From a virus, in IMG/VR virus record IMGVR_UViG_3300044641_000883, positions 1 through 33,649 of that record: DNA of 33,649 nt; one strand, written 5' to 3'. Shown one piece after another: positions 6,152 to 12,345 of this stretch (position 1 is its first letter; each line of letters opens with the position of its first letter). Position numbers and translations under genes: made by a program. A model generated the notes under the pieces. It was not told the origin of the DNA, searched no databases, and was given only the letters and a program-made list of their open reading frames with translations.

Positions 6152-6340
6152 ATGCAAAATAAGCAACAGACATTTATGATGAAGATGCGCCCGGAGATCC
6201 GCGAACTGTTAGACCTGGCTAGCAAGGAGCAAAGGCGCACCAGGGTTTCGCTGATTGAGGAGCTCATTGTTGAGGCTTATGGCAGGCGCTATGCAAGCAC
6301 CAATGCCAGGCTAAAGCAGTTGCTTAATGGTGCTGCATGA
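6152..6340 (+). CDS. Ribbon-helix-helix DNA-binding protein
   Basis: The 62-aa protein has the Arc/CopG/MetJ-type fold pattern: a short strand (QTFMMKM), helix A (RPEIRELLDLASKEQ) and helix B (TRVSLIEELIVEAYGRRY). Such proteins bind operators as dimers through the strand. The start has GAGAGGTG upstream. The stop overlaps the acetyltransferase start (ATGA), giving a two-gene unit typical of antitoxin-toxin pairs, although the protein is shorter than classic DUF1778 antitoxins (about 90 aa). The palindrome over its promoter is the likely target. It may be the early-gene regulator of this phage, as no CI/Cro-sized repressor is seen nearby. Confidence 0.85.
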   Translation: MQNKQQTFMMKMRPEIRELLDLASKEQRRTRVSLIEELIVEAYGRRYASTNARLKQLLNGAA

Positions 6341-6885
6341 TTCGCGAAGCAAAACTTTCTGATTTGCCATATATCGTTTCTTTGGCAAATACAGAGAGTC
6401 TTGCTTTGGGCTTTATTCCCAAGCCTGCTTATGAGGCGGCTATTACCAGCTTCAAAGGGGGGAAGCGATGGAGTACAACTTGTAATGACAAAATTTTTAT
6501 ATGTGAAGAGAACGGCGATCCTGTTGGTTTTGTAATGTTTTCTTATGGGCGTATATCTAAATGCAATCAAATAGCTATACAGGCAGATGCTAGGTTAATT
6601 GAGCGTGGCAAAGCATTGTTATCGGCTGCAATCAGTCATGGAAATTTAGTCGGCAGGGAAGATTTTGCTTGTGGTTGTGCCGACGATCTAGCGAGCAACT
6701 TTTTTTGGAGACAAATGGGGTGGATTAAAGTTGGTGATAGGCGAGGGATAAGCCACAAAAATACTTGGAAAGAAAGCAGTAAACGCAAAATTAATATTTA
6801 TCGTTATCAAACAAACAGTTTATTTGTAAATAACTTTGGTCTTATTTTGCCTAAAGATGAAACAACTATTGCTCTGCCTTCTTAA
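6337..6885 (+). CDS. GNAT-family N-acetyltransferase-like protein
   Basis: The 182-aa protein has GNAT features: IREAKLSDLPYIVSLAN (strand 1/helix 1), DPVGFVMFSYGR (strands 3-4), NQIAIQADARLIERGKALLS (strand 4 into the acetyl-CoA loop, where the usual R/Q-x-x-G-x-G/A is partly kept as ERGKAL) and the DLASNFFWRQMGW block near 127-139, typical of the last GNAT helix and strand. It is co-translated with the RHH protein. Possible roles are a tRNA-acetylating toxin of the TacT/AtaT kind, modification of a host protein, or a DNA-modifying GNAT like Mu Mom. The roughly 45-residue C-terminal tail (KESSKRKINIYRYQ onward) is extra. The substrate cannot be read from sequence. Confidence 0.8.
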   Translation: MIREAKLSDLPYIVSLANTESLALGFIPKPAYEAAITSFKGGKRWSTTCNDKIFICEENGDPVGFVMFSYGRISKCNQIAIQADARLIERGKALLSAAISHGNLVGREDFACGCADDLASNFFWRQMGWIKVGDRRGISHKNTWKESSKRKINIYRYQTNSLFVNNFGLILPKDETTIALPS

Positions 6886-6907
6886 TTTTAAATCACATGG
6901 AGTTTTT

Positions 6908-7228
6908 ATGAATGGCCGAGGAGCTCGAAACAAGGGTGCAGCTGGTGAGCGCGAGCTTGCTGCCCTGCTACAAGATCAGCTGGGGTTTGTGGTTAAGCGC
7001 AACCTGGGTCAAGCGCGTGACGGTGAGGACGACATCACTATCGCGCAATTTAGGATTGAAGTTAAACGCAGGGAACGAATCGAGGTGGACAAATGGAGCG
7101 AGCAAGTAGAAGCCTGCACACAGCCAGGCGAGGTGGGAGTGGTGGCGTACAGGCGCAATGGCCAGCCTTGGCGGGTAGTTTTGAAGCTGCACGATTTCCT
7201 GCCGCTAATGAGGGATGCGTTGAAGTGA
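6908..7228 (+). CDS. Holliday-junction-resolvase-like PD-(D/E)xK nuclease
   Basis: From ATG 6908 (TGGAG upstream) this is 106 aa. It carries the restriction-like nuclease core: GARNKGAAGERELAALL with Glu 14, RNLGQARDGEDDI with Asp 41-42, and FRIEVKRRE with Glu 51 and Lys 53. The compact size and the leading RNKG-GERE helix resemble archaeal Hjc and phage Holliday-junction resolvases, which cut branched DNA before packaging. The open frame extends upstream to 6836, but those codons overlap the acetyltransferase and look non-coding. The start of the next gene overlaps the stop (GTGA). Confidence 0.85.
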   Translation: MNGRGARNKGAAGERELAALLQDQLGFVVKRNLGQARDGEDDITIAQFRIEVKRRERIEVDKWSEQVEACTQPGEVGVVAYRRNGQPWRVVLKLHDFLPLMRDALK

Positions 7229-7557
7229 GCGACTGGCTGCTGCGTCAACTGATGGGTGAGAAGTATATTTTGCCTGATCAGGAAGGGCGGCAGATAGTCA
7301 AAATGGGGATTGGTCGTTACCAGGCTAAACGCACTGCAGGTACCGACATCAGGGAAGCCATCATTGAAATACTTACAGATTTTGGTGAGCTCAGTACCGG
7401 CCAACTGTTTGATGAGCTGCAGCTGCAGGGTTGGCAGGCAGACTATTCATCGGCTTACAGCATTTTAAAGAAGATGGAAAAGCACCAGGTAATCATCAAA
7501 CGTATTCAGGCATCAGCGCATGGCGGGAAGGGAGTAGCGATTTGGCAGATGAAGTAA
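7225..7557 (+). CDS. Small winged-helix-like protein
   Basis: GTG 7225 overlaps the preceding stop, giving 110 aa. The frame is open upstream to 7093 only as a shadow of the nuclease gene. The N-terminal part (SDWLLRQLMGEKYILPDQEG) is followed by a helical region. A probable winged helix covers residues about 50-105: TDIREAIIEILTDFGELSTG, QLFDELQLQGW, SSAYSILKKMEKHQVIIKR and a beta wing GGKGVAIWQMK. This is the arrangement seen in small phage DNA-binding regulators. It is the fourth gene of the early operon. Its target is unknown. Confidence 0.78.
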   Translation: MSDWLLRQLMGEKYILPDQEGRQIVKMGIGRYQAKRTAGTDIREAIIEILTDFGELSTGQLFDELQLQGWQADYSSAYSILKKMEKHQVIIKRIQASAHGGKGVAIWQMK

Positions 7558-7724
7558 GCATTAATGCGAGCACCAGGTTTTGTACCAATTGCCAGCAACA
7601 CAATCCGATAACCGGCGGTGATTGGCATGTATTTAACAATAAAAAGAACAGGAGATGGCTTTGTAATGGATGTTTAAAAAGGAGGAATAAGGATGCAACA
7701 ACCCAAACTATCGTTAGCAAGTGA
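7542..7724 (+). CDS. Small zinc-ribbon protein
   Basis: TTG 7542, with GGGAG about 9 nt upstream, gives 60 aa; the start overlaps the previous gene by 16 nt. Two CxxC pairs (FCTNCQQHN and WLCNGCLKRR) about 25 residues apart form a probable zinc ribbon, flanked by a basic tail (KRRNKDATTQ). Such small proteins are frequent in phage early operons and may bind nucleic acid or a host protein. The next gene starts inside this one at 7693, with its ribosome site in the coding sequence. Confidence 0.75.
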   Translation: MADEVSINASTRFCTNCQQHNPITGGDWHVFNNKKNRRWLCNGCLKRRNKDATTQTIVSK

Positions 7725-7893
7725 GCCGACATTGGTTAAACGCAAGGACAAGGACACAACACCATCAGTGTGGAACCGAGACTGGAAATACCAGACAGCT
7801 GGTAGCGCCTTAGATCTTGCTGAGAAGTTCAAGCGCATCAGGAAGCAGCAGGAGCTGGAAGCCAAGGAAAAGAAGATGCGGAGGATCAAATGA
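7693..7893 (+). CDS. Small basic coiled-coil protein
   Basis: ATG 7693 has a very strong AAAAGGAGGAATAAGG leader. The 66-aa product has a polar N-terminal half with TPSVWNRDWKYQTAGSALD, then a long basic helix (AEKFKRIRKQQELEAKEKKM). There is no transmembrane helix or metal site. The strong ribosome site suggests high expression early in infection. The start overlaps the zinc-ribbon gene by 32 nt, and the stop overlaps the next short frame by ATGA. The function is unknown. Confidence 0.78.
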   Translation: MQQPKLSLASEPTLVKRKDKDTTPSVWNRDWKYQTAGSALDLAEKFKRIRKQQELEAKEKKMRRIK

Positions 7894-7994
7894 TCCGAGC
7901 TTGGAGGTCATTTCGGATGTGGCGCATGGCTGGTCTTGGCGTGGTGGCTGCAGTTAAGGCGACCAGGCGATACCACCGGAGATACCTTGGCTAA
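7890..7994 (+). CDS. 34-aa basic microprotein
   Basis: ATG 7890 overlaps the preceding stop by ATGA, and the frame ends at 7994 after the next gene's probable TTG start (7987). The product is highly basic, rich in Arg and Trp at its start (RAWRSFRMWRMAG), with a short hydrophobic stretch (AGLGVVAAV) and a basic end (KATRRYHRRYLG). It could bind membrane or nucleic acid. Support comes only from the tight overlaps; it could also be a leader whose translation couples the flanking genes. Confidence 0.5.
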   Translation: MIRAWRSFRMWRMAGLGVVAAVKATRRYHRRYLG

Positions 7995-8244
7995 TCGGTT
8001 TTGTGAGCAGTGTGGCCGAGTGCATTGGGAACCGCGCATAGTAGTAGTTGATGGGAAAGAGCTTTGCACACATAGCAAAGCCTGGCAGGCAGAGTGCGAG
8101 ATTAGATACGCAATGCTGCTGCCAGACAAGGCCAGGAAGCCACGAATAACCAAGCGTGACTACCTGAATACAGTGGAAGAGAAGCGAGGCACAGAGGCTA
8201 GATTACAGCTGCGAGCCGAGATGATAAGGAGATACAAAAAATGA
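7987..8244 (+). CDS. Cys-containing phage protein, 85 aa
   Basis: TTG 7987 is preferred: CGGAGA lies about 6 nt upstream and the product starts LANRFCEQCGRVHWEP, as expected for a small phage family with an N-terminal CxxC. The frame opens at 7936, but the extra residues overlap the microprotein. After FCEQCG there is a conserved-looking block VVVDGKELCTHSKAWQAECE. A charged helical tail follows (KRDYLNTVEEKRGTEARLQ). Four cysteines could bind one zinc ion. The function is unknown. Confidence 0.78.
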   Translation: MANRFCEQCGRVHWEPRIVVVDGKELCTHSKAWQAECEIRYAMLLPDKARKPRITKRDYLNTVEEKRGTEARLQLRAEMIRRYKK

Positions 8245-8441
8245 AAAACCATAAATTACTTGATGCAATTAAAGCTGAGTTTGGTCTTAAAAATGATTCT
8301 GCCCTGGTCAAGTTTCTAAGTAGCCGGCCACCGACAATATCTAAAATCAGGGCAGGCAAGTTGCCTATTACGCCAGACTTTATCTTGTTGGTGCATGACA
8401 TGACTGATTGGGAAATCAAGCGCATCAAATCATTGCTGTGA
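8241..8441 (+). CDS. Small HTH (Cro-like) DNA-binding protein
   Basis: The 66-aa protein has a Cro/CI-type helix-turn-helix: LLDAIKAEFGLKNDSALVKF, then LSSRPPTISKIRAGKLPITP, where PPTISKIRAGK is the recognition helix, then a last helix (LLVHDMTDWEIKRIKSL). ATG 8241 follows AAGGAGATACAAAAA. This family is common in phages of Proteobacteria. It may control the early operon or the switch to late genes, possibly at the antisense promoter near 9928-9956 or the divergent control region. No operator is assigned. Confidence 0.85.
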   Translation: MKNHKLLDAIKAEFGLKNDSALVKFLSSRPPTISKIRAGKLPITPDFILLVHDMTDWEIKRIKSLL

Positions 8442-8448
8442 GGTAAGT

Positions 8449-8709
8449 ATGACTAAAGAAGACATTATCCGCATGGCGCGGGAGGCGTGGAGTCATGATT
8501 GTTTTAGCCTTTGGCACAAACACCAGTTAGCAAGCCTAATAAATTTTACCAACTTAGTCGCAGCAGCAGAGCGCGAAGAGTGTGCGAAGGTATGTGATAA
8601 GGAAACAAACCCAAATGCTGACAAGCACGAACCGGTTAGTCAGTATCAATCGGGTTGTTACATTACCGCAGAATTCTTAGCCGCAACTATACGCGCAAGG
8701 GGGCAGTAA
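8449..8709 (+). CDS. Hypothetical phage protein with AEREECAKVC motif
   Basis: The 86-aa protein starts MTKEDIIRMAREAW and has the block FTNLVAAAEREECAKVCDKE, then EFLAATIRARGQ at the end. This sequence pattern is widely seen in small phage proteins of unknown role (from general familiarity, not a search). GAGGTAAGT precedes the ATG. Three cysteines and a histidine (KVCDKE, KHEP, SGCY) are present but do not form a recognised zinc site. The stop overlaps the next start (TAATG). Confidence 0.8.
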   Translation: MTKEDIIRMAREAWSHDCFSLWHKHQLASLINFTNLVAAAEREECAKVCDKETNPNADKHEPVSQYQSGCYITAEFLAATIRARGQ

Positions 8710-8786
8710 TGTTGCCATTTGATCCAATAGCAATAATTTGTTTATTTCGATGGGTTAAAGCCAAGTTGCGCGACAAGAACTCATGA
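8709..8786 (+). CDS. 25-aa microprotein
   Basis: The frame starts at ATG 8709 within TAATG, the stop of the previous gene, and ends at TGA 8784-8786, overlapping the ATG of the replication gene at 8783. The product has a hydrophobic start (LPFDPIAIICLFRW) and a basic tail (VKAKLRDKNS), so it may be peripheral on the membrane. Alternatively it only carries ribosomes to the replication gene, which lacks a strong Shine-Dalgarno (translational coupling). Confidence 0.55.
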   Translation: MLPFDPIAIICLFRWVKAKLRDKNS

Positions 8787-9715
8787 ATGCACTGCCCTCA
8801 AACGTCGTGGACTTCAAGCTACCCAAGAAGCCCAAGGTAAAAGAGAAGGAAGCCCTGCCAGACCAGCGCAGGATGACGATCATGCCCATCAGAGCCATCA
8901 CAGACAAGCGCATTACTGATGGGATGTTTAGGACATTAGCCTTGGTCTGCAGTTACGTCAACAGAGCTGGGATTACCTGGGTAAGCCAAGCCAGGTTAGC
9001 CAAGGACACAGGAACCAGTCGCCAAGCCATCAGCAAGCAGCTGGTTAAGCTCAGAGCTCTAGGCTACATCGAGACAGTATCCAAGGCATTCAAAGGCGTT
9101 AAGCCAGACACAGTGCGAGTTATCTTTGACCCAACTATTGACGTAGAGACAGCCATTGCAGTGACCAGCTCAATCGAAGACACCAGGCCACCAGAGATGA
9201 AAAGACAACAACAGAAAGAACTAGACAACACCATCGACACCGAAGGGTTGAAGCGAATCAACGACATGATCAAAGGGGTTGTCAAACCCATTAATCCACC
9301 AGCAAAGGAATATCAAATGCCTAACAATAGAGACACCATCACAGTCGCCAAGATGAAGAAAGAGATAGCAAAGCACAAACAAAAGACAGCATCAGGTGCA
9401 ACCCTAGAAGTTGCACCTACTGCTCAAATAATAGGCAGCCATACGCAACCTTATACGCAACCTCCAGAGGTTGCACATAACGAGGAAGAACGTAGTATTA
9501 GGTTAACCTTAAGTATTATTAATAAAGAATTAAATATAAGTTTAAATAATATTGAGGTTAACCTTATAGGCAACCTTGAGTTGACAGATGCAGAGTTGAC
9601 AACAGCATGCAGGATGTTAATAGAACGCTATCAATCCGAAGGACTTAACATTCCGACAAGCTCTGAGCAGGTAGCACATGATCTGCTGGTGATTGCGGTT
9701 GATGTCATGAAGTGA
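8783..9715 (+). CDS. O-like replication initiator with winged helix
   Basis: The 310-aa protein has an N-terminal DNA-binding domain (about residues 30-120): TDGMFRTLALVCSYVNRAGI, TWVSQARLAKDTGTSRQAIS, KQLVKLRALGYIETVSKAF, VRVIFDP. This is a helix-turn-helix with wing like those of phage replication proteins that recognise origin repeats. The middle (about 130-240) is polar and poorly conserved-looking. The C-terminal 70 residues (LTDAELTTACRMLIERYQSE) could bind a host helicase loader. As in lambda O, the polar linker region of the gene holds inverted and direct repeats next to a very AT-rich stretch (9394-9601). No phage helicase or polymerase is present, so host enzymes must be recruited. 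Confidence 0.8.
   Translation: MNALPSNVVDFKLPKKPKVKEKEALPDQRRMTIMPIRAITDKRITDGMFRTLALVCSYVNRAGITWVSQARLAKDTGTSRQAISKQLVKLRALGYIETVSKAFKGVKPDTVRVIFDPTIDVETAIAVTSSIEDTRPPEMKRQQQKELDNTIDTEGLKRINDMIKGVVKPINPPAKEYQMPNNRDTITVAKMKKEIAKHKQKTASGATLEVAPTAQIIGSHTQPYTQPPEVAHNEEERSIRLTLSIINKELNISLNNIEVNLIGNLELTDAELTTACRMLIERYQSEGLNIPTSSEQVAHDLLVIAVDVMK
9394..9418. repeat. Perfect inverted repeat inside initiator gene
   Basis: AGGTGCAAC (9394-9402) and GTTGCACCT (9410-9418) are exact reverse complements separated by 7 nt. The core GCAAC recurs in further repeats downstream (9441-9474 and 9570-9576). It is the first element of the candidate origin and a likely initiator dimer site. Confidence 0.75.
9441..9601. 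other. Candidate replication origin (iterons and AT-rich unwinding element)
   Basis: Direct repeats ATACGCAACC stand at 9441-9450 and 9453-9462, 12 bp apart. AGGTTGC (9468-9474) is their inverted core. AGGTTAACCTTA occurs twice (9500-9511 and 9555-9566) and flanks a 47-nt stretch (9509-9555) with only four G and no C, about 91% AT. GCAACCT returns at 9570-9576, and AGTTGACA is repeated at 9579-9586 and 9594-9601. This order of iterons and an unwinding element within an initiator gene matches the lambda-type origin. Its function is inferred. Confidence 0.65.
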
Positions 9716-9789
9716 TGATGCTGTTTAGACGCGATCTAAGGCATCTACAAGGCGACAACAGGTGGCAGGTAATAGGCAGGCATGGGTAA
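9715..9789 (+). CDS. 24-aa basic microprotein
   Basis: The frame starts at ATG 9715 inside TGATG, the stop of the initiator gene, with a second ATG following, and ends at 9789. The product is MMLFRRDLRHLQGDNRWQVI plus four residues, basic and amphipathic. The sequence looks protein-like, and the overlap suggests reinitiation. Confidence is limited by length. Confidence 0.45.
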   Translation: MMLFRRDLRHLQGDNRWQVIGRHG

Positions 9790-9927
9790 GGGTAGATCGT
9801 GGCTTGTAGAGCGTTTAAATCGGTGTGTACAAATCCCAATCGAACGTATGGGTTTTGGACAGGGGGGGTGGCTTGACGTGTCTAGGTTCGAGCGGGTCAG
9901 AGCAGACCTATGCGGGAGTGCGTCTTT

Positions 9928-9956
9928 ATTATCAATCCGATATTATCCGTTGTCAA
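9928..9956 (-). promoter_or_regulatory. Leftward (antisense) promoter candidate
   Basis: On the minus strand a perfect TTGACA (9956-9951) is followed after exactly 17 nt by GATAAT (9933-9928), one base from the sigma70 consensus. Transcription would start near 9921 and run leftward against the 24-aa frame and the initiator gene. There is no leftward gene downstream for 3.7 kb, so an antisense RNA is the natural reading. Confidence 0.55.
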
Positions 9957-10018
9957 AAAGGCACCCCTTGCCCCTCCCCCCGTCGGTAGCGCTTGGGGGG
10001 CTCCCTCGCAATTTTTCC

Positions 10019-10043
10019 TCACCTTTTTGGGTGATGGGTTTTT
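10019..10043 (+). terminator. Weak rho-independent terminator candidate
   Basis: TCACC (10019-10023) pairs with GGTGA (10030-10034) across a 6-nt loop, followed by TGGG and TTTTT (10039-10043). The stem is only 5 bp and the T-run is displaced, so it may only attenuate readthrough from the early operon. The C6/G6 hairpin just upstream (9976-10000) could add to it. Confidence 0.35.
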
Positions 10044-10066
10044 AACTTTACTTAAAGGAAAGCAAC

Positions 10067-10336
10067 ATGGCGTATGAACATAAGCCTGGCAATGGTAGTG
10101 CGTTTGCCAACAAAGAAAAGAAAGAGGATTGGCATGCTGATTTCCGTGGTGATGTGATGTTGCCTGATGGCAGCATTCATTACTTGGATGTTAAGCCTGC
10201 TGTGACTCAGGCTGGTGAGACGTACTACCGGGTCAAGATTGGTGGGGTTAAGGTTGCCAAGGGTGCTGCGCCGATGTCTGGCCATAACCAGGCGAAGGCT
10301 AATGGCTACCAGAACGATTCGGATATACCCTTCTGA
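10067..10336 (+). CDS. Small protein with SSB-type acidic C-terminal tip
   Basis: The 89-aa protein begins MAYEHKPGNGSAFANKEKKE, with a beta-rich core (WHADFRGDVMLPDG, IHYLDVKPAVTQAGETYYRV, KIGGVKVAK), and ends NDSDIPF. The last residues match the D-D-x-I/P-P-F tip through which single-stranded DNA binding proteins dock their partners. Short phage proteins with this start and tip are often placed next to replication or packaging genes. It may bind ssDNA or compete for host SSB partners. AAAGGAAAGC lies before the ATG. Its stop overlaps the small terminase start (TGATG). Confidence 0.75.
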   Translation: MAYEHKPGNGSAFANKEKKEDWHADFRGDVMLPDGSIHYLDVKPAVTQAGETYYRVKIGGVKVAKGAAPMSGHNQAKANGYQNDSDIPF

Positions 10337-10752
10337 TGGCACGTCCTAAGCAAACCAATGTAATCCCTCCAATGACCAATTGGGGTGGTGTCAGGAGCGT
10401 GCAGAGGCGGCTGGAGAGGTCTGCGACGATTCTGGATAACCGTGAGGCGGTGGCGTATGCTTTGCTGTGCATGGCCAATACCAAGCTCACTGACATCATG
10501 GAGTGGGATGAGGCTGGGAATGTAACGGTAAAGCCGTCGAGTAAGATCCCTGAGCATGCGTTGCAGTCAATCAAGAAGGTATCGGTGAAGACTGACAAGG
10601 ACGGCAACAACATGTTGGAGATTGAGCTCTACGACAAGGTGGGTGTGTTGCGCTTGCTGGCTAAGGCAAGTGGATTACTTGATAACCCGGACGACAACTC
10701 TGACAGGCCATCTGTGATTGATGTCAATGTGATGGCACCACCAGCCGAATAA
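10336..10752 (+). CDS. terS: Terminase small subunit
   Basis: The 138-aa protein starts inside the stop of the previous gene. It shows the pattern of small terminases of podovirus-like phages: a basic N-terminus (MARPKQTNVIPPMTNWGGVR), a helical region with NREAVAYALLCMANTKLTDI, then MEWDEAGNVTVKPSSKIPEH, ALQSIKKVSVKTDKDG and LYDKVGVLRLLAKASGLLD. TerS recognises the viral DNA and regulates the large subunit directly downstream. The assignment rests on these motifs and on adjacency to terL. Confidence 0.87.
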   Translation: MARPKQTNVIPPMTNWGGVRSVQRRLERSATILDNREAVAYALLCMANTKLTDIMEWDEAGNVTVKPSSKIPEHALQSIKKVSVKTDKDGNNMLEIELYDKVGVLRLLAKASGLLDNPDDNSDRPSVIDVNVMAPPAE

Positions 10753-10770
10753 TGAGTCTTTGGAGGAAAC

Positions 10771-12321
10771 GTGGCAAAAACAAAAGAGCAATCAGACAAA
10801 GTGCTGGTGGGTGGGTTGAATCTGGACTTCAGCAAGAGCCCGGTAATTTACGACTTCATCAGGAGCAACGCGTTTGTGCAGGGGATTATGGGGCCGGTGG
10901 GGTCGGGCAAGTCGTATGGCTGCGCAAGCAAGATCTTTATCAAGGCAGTGCAGCAGAAACCCTCCCCGATAGACAACATCAGGTACAGCAGGTTTGCGGT
11001 AGTGCGAAACAGCTACCCAATGCTAAAGACAACGACGATCAAAACCTGGATTGATCTCTTCCCTGAGTCTACATTCGGCCCTTTACTTTGGACTCCACCG
11101 ATTACGCATCACATACGACTGCCTGCAAGGGGTGATGCTGCAGGCATTGATTGTGAGGTTATCTTTCTAGCCCTAGACCAGCCAAAAGACGTTAGAAAGC
11201 TGCTCTCTTTGGAGCTAACAGGTGCCTGGGTGAATGAGGCTAGAGAGCTCCCAAAAGCAGTGATTGATGGGCTGACACATAGGGTTGGCCGTTATCCAAC
11301 TAAGCGCGATGGAGGCCCCACCTGGCACGGTATCTGGATGGATACCAACCCAATGGATGACGATCACTGGTGGCACCGCATGGCAGAGAAGGAGAAAATG
11401 ACAGGTGTTTATGCCTGGAAGTTCTTTAAGCAGCCAGGCGGCATTATGGAAGTCGCTGCTGACGATCTGCCAGAAAATCCCGAAGCCAACGATCATATTT
11501 TTTCTGCAAGCAAGTGGTGGAAGGTCAATCCCAAAGCCGAGAACATCAACAATCTACCCCCCGGCTACTACCAGCAAATGCTGCTAGGTAAGAATCTGGA
11601 CTGGATCAAATGCTATGCAGGCGGTCTGTACACCTATGTCCAGGAAGGTAGGTCAGTATGGCCAGAATATGAGGATGGCACCATGTCTGGCGACACAGAC
11701 ATCGACCCTACCGTACCAATCCAAGTCGGCCTAGACTTCGGTTTGACACCAGCTGCCACCATCGGACAACGCCTAGCCAATGGTCGCTGGGTAATCCACC
11801 ATGAGATCGTCACCTTTGACATGGGTCTGGAGCGCTTTGGCCACCAACTACTAGCCGAGCTTAACCAACTCTACCCAAACCACCAAGTCATGATATGGGG
11901 CGACCCAGCCGGTATGGCACGCGATGCTATCTACGAGGTGACTGCCTTTGATTATTTAAAAACCCTCGGCCTGCGAGCTCAACCCACTGCCAGCAATGAT
12001 TTTAAAGTGCGAAGAGAAGCAGCAGCGGCACCTATGCAGCGCTTAATTAACGGCAAGCCAGGCTTGATCGTCAACCGATCCTGCAAGCTATTGCGCAAAT
12101 CATTAGCCGGTGGCTATCACTTTAAACGCATTGCCGTCGGTGCCGGCCAAGAACGCTTCAGAGACGCACCCAATAAAAATGAACACTCACACATCGGTGA
12201 CTCGTTTGGCTATCTCATGCTGGGCGGTGGCGAATACAACCGCATGACCAGGACTCACCAGCTCGGCGGCAGACCATCACCACAAACTAGTGCCAATACA
12301 GACTTTGATGTGTTTGCTTAA
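10771..12321 (+). CDS. terL: Terminase large subunit
   Basis: The 516-aa packaging motor starts at GTG 10771 after TTTGGAGGAAAC. The ATPase domain carries Walker A GPVGSGKS (residues 41-48), an adenine/linker segment FAVVRNSYPMLKTTTIKTW, and Walker B with the catalytic acid in AWVNEARELP, then IWMDTNPMDDDHWW. The C-terminal RNase H-like nuclease shows VGLDFGLTPAA (first Asp), WGDPAG (second) and SHIGDSFGY (third). TerL cuts concatemeric DNA and pumps it into the prohead through the portal at 13998. Length and motif order are normal. Base use drifts from G-rich to C-rich along the gene. Confidence 0.96.
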   Translation: MAKTKEQSDKVLVGGLNLDFSKSPVIYDFIRSNAFVQGIMGPVGSGKSYGCASKIFIKAVQQKPSPIDNIRYSRFAVVRNSYPMLKTTTIKTWIDLFPESTFGPLLWTPPITHHIRLPARGDAAGIDCEVIFLALDQPKDVRKLLSLELTGAWVNEARELPKAVIDGLTHRVGRYPTKRDGGPTWHGIWMDTNPMDDDHWWHRMAEKEKMTGVYAWKFFKQPGGIMEVAADDLPENPEANDHIFSASKWWKVNPKAENINNLPPGYYQQMLLGKNLDWIKCYAGGLYTYVQEGRSVWPEYEDGTMSGDTDIDPTVPIQVGLDFGLTPAATIGQRLANGRWVIHHEIVTFDMGLERFGHQLLAELNQLYPNHQVMIWGDPAGMARDAIYEVTAFDYLKTLGLRAQPTASNDFKVRREAAAAPMQRLINGKPGLIVNRSCKLLRKSLAGGYHFKRIAVGAGQERFRDAPNKNEHSHIGDSFGYLMLGGGEYNRMTRTHQLGGRPSPQTSANTDFDVFA

Positions 12322-12345
12322 TGTAGATGCTAGCAATATGATTGA

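Larger units (their letters stand above)
9790..10066. other. Non-coding control region between early and late blocks
   Basis: No convincing gene lies here. A rightward 87-codon frame (9782-10045) runs through it, but its end translates G/C tracts and hairpins and it has no clear Shine-Dalgarno. The region holds G and C tracts (CCCCCC 9976-9981 opposite GGGGGG 9995-10000), a leftward promoter candidate (9928-9956), a small hairpin with T-run (10019-10043) and the ribosome site of the next gene (AAAGGAAAG before 10067). Confidence 0.6.

Noticed and set aside
9885-9920. GGTTCGAG resembling a tRNA T-loop
   Set aside because: No acceptor, D or anticodon stems can be built around it; no CCA end.
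9782-10045. 87-codon rightward frame in the early/late gap
   Set aside because: It overlaps the 24-aa frame, has no clear ribosome site and translates G/C tracts and hairpins at its end; composition looks non-coding.
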